Assembly (NCBI GenBank): GCA_905480305.1 | Contig: CAJQPV010000175.1 | Span: 1-10,548 of the forward strand | DNA: 10,548 nucleotides | Source of the DNA: an uncultured Gammaproteobacteria bacterium | GTDB lineage: Bacteria > Pseudomonadota > Gammaproteobacteria > UBA9214 | Direction of reading: 5' to 3' | Shown: one piece after another, positions 6,750 to 10,548 of the stretch | Numbering within the stretch: the stretch's first letter is position 1 | Layout: each line of letters opens with the position of its first letter | Position numbers and translations under genes: made by a program | Notes under the pieces: model-generated | Databases searched by the model: none | Seen by the model: only the letters and a program-made list of their open reading frames with translations | What the model was told of the DNA's origin: nothing

Positions 6750-6778
6750 AATATAACCAAATACTAATTAGTTGTCAA
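6750..6778 (-). promoter_or_regulatory. Near-consensus sigma70 promoter with palindromic spacer
   Basis: On the minus strand TTGACA (6778-6773) is a perfect -35 box and TATATT (6755-6750) matches five of six -10 positions, with an exact 17-base spacer. The expected start is near 6743, about 43 bases before ATG 6700. The spacer contains the perfect ten-base palindrome ACTAATTAGT (6763-6772) directly beside the -35 box, well placed for a repressor. No other promoter in the window is as good. Confidence 0.65.
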
Positions 6779-7291
6779 TAATGCCCATACCCGTCATTGG
6801 TATCGAGGCTTGTTACCAGACAGGAGATAGCGATTCCGTAATCCAGACATACCATAAGAGTTCAAAAACAATGTCTTGACCACTCATTGTTAATACTCTC
6901 TTAAGGCTATGCAAATACTGTTCAGCTTGATCATCGGAAGCTCCATGCTTCGAAAAAGAACATGCCATCAGCGATACAATGATACGAGAAGGTATCCGGC
7001 CAGGGTGGTGGCCATGCTGAACTGGACAATTGTATTATTGCTGACAGCCGCAAGGCCGGATTTGATGTCGACAGGTTTTCATCGATCAGCATTACAAAGA
7101 CCCGTTGCGATGAGCAGCTGTTACCGGGTGCAGATAATCTGCAGGGCGTCGCTGAACTTGGAAATACTGGCAGCAATAATTTTAATTGTAATAAAATACC
7201 CCTGACTGGCAACAGCTGACAACATATCCGTTAACTGCCACAGTTGGCGGCCACATCCAGCCTCATCCGGTTGAGTTACCTTATAAAACAC
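6779..7291. other. Divergent spacer of about 500 bases with no intact gene
   Basis: This stretch separates the small exported-protein promoter from the kinase gene. It contains a short plus-strand frame starting at ATG 6781 (MPIPVIGIEACYQTGDSD and on to TGA at 6877) without a ribosome binding site, a coding-like but interrupted frame at 6905-7219, and a small hairpin AACTG-CCA-CAGTT at 7233-7245. Open frames also exist at 6909-7205 (plus) and 6931-7212 (minus), but their products look like shadows. I found no clear sigma70 promoter for the kinase gene. Confidence 0.5.
6905..7219 (+). pseudogene. Possible gene relic with an in-frame stop
   Basis: Reading the plus strand from 6905 gives GYANTVQLDHRKLHASKKN up to a TGA at 6980-6982, then continues in the same frame from YEKVSGQGGGHAELDN through DSRKAGFDVDRFSS and DEQLLPGADNLQGVAELGN to TGA at 7217-7219. 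The composition is hydrophilic and protein-like, with mostly purine-first codons, unlike the other plus frames. No start codon lies between the stop at 6902 and ATG 6962. I do not recognise a family. The simplest reading is the decayed 3' part of a gene, the internal TGA perhaps from CGA. Three stops interrupt the aligned minus-strand frame, which argues against coding there. Confidence 0.3.
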
Positions 7292-8224
7292 ATGAAAAAT
7301 TCAATCTGGAAGCAATTAAAGCACGGCAACGCACCAAAGGGACTGCGCTGGCTTAACACTCATCGCGTGGTCATCAACCCCGCCTACACGGATCTGCTTA
7401 AGGGATCCGATCTCGATAGTATTCAGGGAGTAATCCTGAGCAAGCTCGGCGACGTTATCAGTGCCGATCGCAAGCAGGAAAAGAATGAAGTCCGGCGCAT
7501 CGAGATTATCTACAAAGGTAAACCCCGGGTGTTCTACCTGAAGCTTTACTATAACCACCTTTTTGAAAAGATATGGGGTCGCGCCTTCCGTGGATCTCTC
7601 GTCGGCCGGTCAATGGTTCGCGCTGAATATGAGAACCTGGAGAAACTTGCCAGCTGGGGTTTGCGTATCCCGCAACTTGTTGCCTGGGGTGATCATCGTT
7701 TTGCCGGCGGCGTCATTCATGCTTTCATTATTACAGAAGAAATCCCGCAGGCCATGGGCGTGGACTACCTCGCCAGTGACTGGTTCGACCAACAGAGCAA
7801 AACAGTCCGCGAACAAAAAAAGGCTGAGCTCATCAAAGAAGTGGCCCTTGCTGTGAAACACATGCATGCGCATGGATTTGAACATCACGATCTATTCCTG
7901 CGTAACATGATGGTATCCGGTCAGGATATGGCAAAGCTCTACATAATGGATGCACCCCGCGCCTATATCTGGCCGGCATTTATCATGCGCCAACGCAGAG
8001 CTTTCGATCTGGCCACTCTTGATGCTGCCGCCACACAGGTTTTCAGCCGCAGCCAGCGCATGCGCTTCATGCATATTTACCTTGGACGCAAGCGCCTGAG
8101 CAAAGATGACAAGAGGCTTGTCCGCAAAGTAATGCAACGCGCCCAACCCATGCGAGATCGCCAGATGAAACGCCTGGAACGCAGTATCGCGGTCGATGAG
8201 AATGGAAAACCTACCAGCTACTGA
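7292..8224 (+). CDS. Lipopolysaccharide kinase InaA/WaaP-like protein
   Basis: A protein-kinase-like fold of the LPS kinase group (WaaP, KdkA, InaA), which phosphorylates sugars of the LPS core or Kdo at the inner face of the inner membrane. From ATG 7292 it has 310 residues. Kinase marks in order are K84 in FYLKLYYN (81-88), probably the ATP-binding Lys; E112 in RAEYENLEKL; the hinge-like IITEEIPQ (146-153); the catalytic loop HHDLFLRNM (198-206) with D200 and N205; and D220 in LYIMDAPRA (216-224) as the metal-binding Asp. The C-terminal 50 residues are rich in Lys and Arg, suiting a membrane surface. A TTG at 7244 would add 16 residues but has no better ribosome binding site than the ATG, for which none is clear. 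It stands alone and converges with the hydrolase gene. A role in small-molecule phosphorylation cannot be excluded. Confidence 0.75.
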   Translation: MKNSIWKQLKHGNAPKGLRWLNTHRVVINPAYTDLLKGSDLDSIQGVILSKLGDVISADRKQEKNEVRRIEIIYKGKPRVFYLKLYYNHLFEKIWGRAFRGSLVGRSMVRAEYENLEKLASWGLRIPQLVAWGDHRFAGGVIHAFIITEEIPQAMGVDYLASDWFDQQSKTVREQKKAELIKEVALAVKHMHAHGFEHHDLFLRNMMVSGQDMAKLYIMDAPRAYIWPAFIMRQRRAFDLATLDAAATQVFSRSQRMRFMHIYLGRKRLSKDDKRLVRKVMQRAQPMRDRQMKRLERSIAVDENGKPTSY

Positions 8225-8253
8225 TCTGAAATACTGCTGCAACTCCAGACAAT

Positions 8254-8267
8254 CTGCCAGCCGGCAG
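8254..8267. terminator. Short hairpin in the convergent gap
   Basis: CTGCC (8254-8258) and GGCAG (8263-8267) form a five-base stem with a four-base loop between the two convergent stop codons. No T-run follows on either strand, so support for termination is weak. Confidence 0.2.
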
Positions 8268-8291
8268 CGAGCTCCTGAACAGAGTCGACGA

Positions 8292-9716
8292 TCAGCGCTG
8301 CATTGATCTATCTTGCAGCGGCTGGTCACGTGTCAGCAGGATATTCAGCAGATTGTTTTGAAAACTGATATTGCCGGTCAAACTGTCATGTGATTCACAC
8401 AGCAGTATCGAATGACCCAGTGGAAAAAAGCTGTATCGATGCCTCGGCACAGACGGGTCAAGTGCCTCCCGCGCAAACAGTGAGGGCCGGGTCACACGAC
8501 CGTCACCCGGCTCCAGCATCAGCTTCTCGTAGTCGATGCCGTTATTCCGTACTTGCACATCGCCCGGATAGAGTCGCAGCACAGACTCACCGTTGACTTC
8601 CTCAACCAGCACACGAGCCGGCGTCTGCTCACAATCACCCCCAAACACCACGTAACGCACGCTGGTGTCTTCCAGCGGCACTGACAATGACCAGACAAAA
8701 CGTCTGGCACGCTCAATATGTTTGCCGAAGTAGCGCTCCAGCAGTTCCAGCCGGGCTTCACCCGTAGCCGGGTCGTCATAATCGGCCAGAATACGCCGGC
8801 GCACTTCAGGATCATACACAGACCACTCAAAGGCACGCCAAATCTCTGCATCAAACAGATCCCTCTCCAGTTGCTGACCGTCAGCGGCAACCAGTGAAGT
8901 ACGTATCGGATGGGGGAAAAGCTGGTAGGCACTTGGAAAGGTCAATAACACTTCTGTGGGAATCCGTCTTAAGCCCACCTTGAATCCCTGTAAAAACTCC
9001 TGCAAGGCGCTGACAGAACCGAGGTTTGGCGTCCCCAGAAGGATGACCTTGCGCACCCGACCGACACCATGATTATTTATCGGAAACTCGTTGTCATCGA
9101 GCACATCGACACGTCCATAGCGCAGGTAATAGCGTGTCGCCAAACCGCCCATACTATGGGCCACTATATCTACCTTGAGCTGCGGATGGCCGTAATCCTG
9201 ACGAATCTGCGTAACCAGATCATCCAGCCGACGTGCCGTTTCTACATTGTCCTGACGCCAGTCATAGAAAAACACATAGTAGCGCCGCCGCCTGTCAATG
9301 ACTGGCTCACCGGCATTCCCCGGCAAGTAGCCACCCGCTGTTTCCAGCGTACGGATAATTGCCCCGTAAAAATCCTTGCCGGCCGCGCTGTCGGTAATTG
9401 CATAGGCTTCGGATGCAGACGGTTCGGGTAGCAGCGTATTCGCATCGACAGACAGGGCAATGTCTTCGTAACTGTGAAACAAAATCGAACCAAGCCCCCC
9501 GGGCCAGACTTCATCCCGGGTCTCCCGGTTACGCAGCCGCGCACCAAACGCACCATGCACAAGAATGACGGGCGTCTCGATTTCCCCGACATCAACTGTC
9601 GGCCCCCGGGGCAGCGGCCGGGTTTCATACAATCTCTTGAGATCAGGAACCGGGGAACTGGCACAGCCAGTGAGCAGCACACCCAGAAGAACAGCCCGGT
9701 ACGCACGAAAGTTCAT
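8292..9716 (-). CDS. LCAT-like alpha/beta hydrolase lipoprotein (lipase or acyltransferase)
   Basis: A predicted lipid-anchored serine hydrolase related to lecithin:cholesterol acyltransferase and triacylglycerol lipases. The 474 residues start with a lipoprotein signal ending in LLTGC (C18). Then come PVILVHGAFGARL (49-61), holding the oxyanion-hole HG; FFYDWR (149-154), typical of the LCAT branch; the nucleophile elbow IVAHSMGGL (184-192) with Ser188; and ILLGTPNLGS (225-234). The acid residue is probably Asp405 in PGDGRVT (403-409), matching the GDGTV-type motif. The general base is probably His435 in PLGHS (432-436), with His443 as an alternative. All triad positions are therefore present. 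The start ATG 9716 has GGGA four bases upstream. The protein probably acts on phospholipids or acyl esters at the outer membrane. It forms no operon: the neighbour on one side converges and on the other diverges. The exact substrate and side of the membrane are not readable. Confidence 0.8.
   Translation of the reverse strand: MNFRAYRAVLLGVLLTGCASSPVPDLKRLYETRPLPRGPTVDVGEIETPVILVHGAFGARLRNRETRDEVWPGGLGSILFHSYEDIALSVDANTLLPEPSASEAYAITDSAAGKDFYGAIIRTLETAGGYLPGNAGEPVIDRRRRYYVFFYDWRQDNVETARRLDDLVTQIRQDYGHPQLKVDIVAHSMGGLATRYYLRYGRVDVLDDNEFPINNHGVGRVRKVILLGTPNLGSVSALQEFLQGFKVGLRRIPTEVLLTFPSAYQLFPHPIRTSLVAADGQQLERDLFDAEIWRAFEWSVYDPEVRRRILADYDDPATGEARLELLERYFGKHIERARRFVWSLSVPLEDTSVRYVVFGGDCEQTPARVLVEEVNGESVLRLYPGDVQVRNNGIDYEKLMLEPGDGRVTRPSLFAREALDPSVPRHRYSFFPLGHSILLCESHDSLTGNISFQNNLLNILLTRDQPLQDRSMQR
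8296..8320 (-). terminator. Stem-loop at the end of the hydrolase gene
   Basis: CGCTGCA (8296-8302) and TGCAGCG (8314-8320) form a perfect seven-base stem with an eleven-base loop, lying over the last codons of the hydrolase gene and ending next to its TGA (8292-8294). No T-run follows, so it may be a transcript-end structure or chance. Confidence 0.25.
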
Positions 9717-9810
9717 AAAATCCCGTCACTCCTGGCGTGGCAGAAAAAGTCTGACAAAACACCCCCTTTTCTGCCTGCCTGACAAAACAAGTCACTGACA
9801 ACAATAGGAA

Positions 9811-10014
9811 ATGCAACCTGATTCTAATCGATTTCTGACAGTAAGCGCAGTCACCGTTCCCATAACCACCCGGGGAAGCCCATTCAGGCTTCGAACGACC
9901 ATCAGCTCCGTCAATATACCGGAATATATAACCACCCCCATGATGTTGGCGGTTGAAAATACCTTCAACATTGGGAATGATGGCGGCTTCAATCAATACA
10001 ACACGAGTTATTGA
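9811..10014 (+). CDS. Possible 67-residue ORF before the lysine-rich gene
   Basis: A small plus-strand frame begins at ATG 9811, with AGGA only one base away, too close for a normal ribosome binding site. The product is rich in Thr, Ser and Asn, with no motif or signal that I recognise. Its one supporting sign is its stop: TGA (10012-10014) overlaps the GAGG that serves the ATG at 10022, a layout typical of coupled genes. Non-coding spacer is at least as likely. Confidence 0.2.
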   Translation: MQPDSNRFLTVSAVTVPITTRGSPFRLRTTISSVNIPEYITTPMMLAVENTFNIGNDGGFNQYNTSY

Positions 10015-10016
10015 GG
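10013..10016 (+). promoter_or_regulatory. Ribosome binding site deciding the start of the lysine-rich gene
   Basis: GAGG lies five bases before ATG 10022. The upstream in-frame ATGs at 9977 and 9980 have GGGA only one to three bases away, too close to be good, so 10022 is preferred. Confidence 0.55.
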
Positions 10017-10021
10017 CAGTT

Positions 10022-10548
10022 ATGGGTAGTATGGCAAGGGATAGCGAACAACAGAAAGTGCCCGCAAAGGCCAAAAAACGCGCGAGCAAGAAAAAGACCA
10101 CCAAAAAGTCAACATCCGGCGCAGCTGCGGTTAAAAAGAAAAAGGTTGCGAGAAAGAAAGCCCCCAGTGCCAAAAAGGCAGCCAGCAAGAAATCAACAAC
10201 CGGAAAAAAATTACCTGTTAAAAAACCGACCAGAAAATCCACCACAAAAACTGCTAAAAAAGCCGGCGCTGCCTCAACCACCTCTGGCGGAGAAACGACC
10301 CTTCAGTCCGGCACTACTAACACAACGGTTGCACCGGAAGATACAAAGTCCCTCGCCTGGATGGCCACACAGGCAGCCAGCGCCCTGAAAGCCGTCCGCG
10401 CCAATCAAACAGAGCGGGCACAGGCACTAATTGCCAAGGCGGAAATTACACCTGCCGCTCCTGCCAGGTCCGGAAAGACACCCGCATTTCCGATTGAACC
10501 GGATATTCCAACCGCGAATGAAGACACCAGTCCGGCCACAGCAGCTGC
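10022..10548 (+). CDS. Lysine-rich histone-H1-like protein, runs off the right edge
   Basis: The frame is open from ATG 10022 to the end of the window, giving 175 residues without a stop. Residues 12-82 are dominated by Lys with Ala, Thr and Ser, in repeats such as AKKRASKKKTTKKS (17-30) and VKKKKVARKKAPSAKKAASK (37-56). This matches the tails of histone-H1-like bacterial proteins such as AlgP and the C-terminal half of PhaF, which bind DNA without sequence preference. A linker rich in Thr and Gly (83-105) leads to a possible amphipathic helix, SLAWMATQAASALKAVRANQ (110-129), and a proline-rich, more acidic part. The basic part is thus N-terminal, the reverse of PhaF. In-frame ATGs at 9977 and 9980 would add 15 or 14 residues (MAASINTTRVIEAV). 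A role in nucleoid binding or regulation is inferred; the missing C-terminus could change this. Confidence 0.75.
   Translation, partial: MGSMARDSEQQKVPAKAKKRASKKKTTKKSTSGAAAVKKKKVARKKAPSAKKAASKKSTTGKKLPVKKPTRKSTTKTAKKAGAASTTSGGETTLQSGTTNTTVAPEDTKSLAWMATQAASALKAVRANQTERAQALIAKAEITPAAPARSGKTPAFPIEPDIPTANEDTSPATAA

Larger units (their letters stand above)
9717..10021. other. Divergent spacer with inverted and direct repeats
   Basis: The spacer between the hydrolase and the lysine-rich gene holds a nine-base inverted repeat, GGCAGAAAA (9739-9747) with TTTTCTGCC (9767-9775), and the eleven-base direct repeat CTGACAAAACA at 9751-9761 and 9779-9789. A smaller inverted repeat is GTTGAA (9952-9957) with TTCAAC (9964-9969). 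No good sigma70 promoter is visible for either gene. The small frame at 9811-10014 is listed separately. Confidence 0.5.

Noticed and set aside
6701..6760. TTG start at 6760 for the small exported protein
   Set aside because: It lies upstream of the -10 box of the gene's promoter, so a transcript starting near 6743 would not contain it.
6980..6982. TGA read as selenocysteine in the 6905-7219 frame
   Set aside because: The frame has no start codon at its left end and no selenoprotein family is recognisable; gene decay explains it more simply.
9643..10281. Long minus-strand open frame of 212 residues, rich in Phe, Leu and Val
   Set aside because: Its hydrophobic part is the antisense of the lysine codons of the H1-like gene (AAA/AAG read backward gives TTT/CTT), and its end overlaps the hydrolase gene.
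10011..10388. Plus-strand frame of 125 residues, rich in Arg, Pro and Lys
   Set aside because: It is the shifted register of the H1-like gene, which stays open to the edge, has a ribosome binding site and a sensible repeat structure.
1..10548. CRISPR array, tRNA/rRNA gene, insertion sequence, toxin-antitoxin or restriction system
   Set aside because: I found no regularly spaced repeats, no cloverleaf, no transposase motif and no known defence-protein motif on either strand.

Overview
The window looks like chromosomal DNA of a Gram-negative bacterium, most likely a gammaproteobacterium. The reasons are two lipobox lipoproteins, a WaaP/InaA-type lipopolysaccharide kinase, an NhaD-type antiporter and a lysine-rich histone-H1-like protein of the AlgP kind. 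Base composition is moderate, with no islands of strongly different codon use. I see no tRNA, rRNA, CRISPR array, insertion sequence or phage gene.

Left part (1-6276) is a minus-strand cluster. In order of transcription it encodes an SLC13-type permease with two RCK_C (TrkA-C) domains (6276-4318), an NhaD Na+/H+ antiporter (4306-2849), an ApbE-like lipoprotein (2782-1715), an unrecognised 201-residue exported or anchored protein (1543-938) and a TlpA-like thioredoxin (941-405). The permease and antiporter are tightly coupled: the ribosome binding site of the second lies on the stop codon of the first. The last two genes overlap by four bases. The likely logic is sodium-driven solute uptake paired with sodium export, plus an envelope redox module. 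The ApbE-like protein is divergent at several residues normally used for metal and flavin binding. The left edge (1-157, minus) holds a coding-like, cysteine-containing open frame that leaves the window.

Middle part (6354-7291): a small exported protein (6700-6389, minus) stands alone, with a near-consensus sigma70 promoter and a possible terminator. Between its promoter and the next gene are about 500 bases with no intact gene. One plus-strand frame there (6905-7219) is coding-like but carries an in-frame TGA, so it may be a decayed gene.

Right part (7292-10548): an LPS-kinase-like protein (7292-8224, plus) converges with an LCAT-like alpha/beta hydrolase lipoprotein (9716-8292, minus). After about 300 bases of divergent spacer, a very lysine-rich, H1-like coding region starts at 10022 (plus) and runs off the right edge.

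No classical defence, mobile or biosynthetic system is visible. The most interesting items are the ApbE-like protein with altered active-site residues, the coupled unknown protein/TlpA pair, the stand-alone small exported protein with its palindromic promoter, the H1-like protein and the possible gene relic. All names rest on motif reading only; no database search was run.
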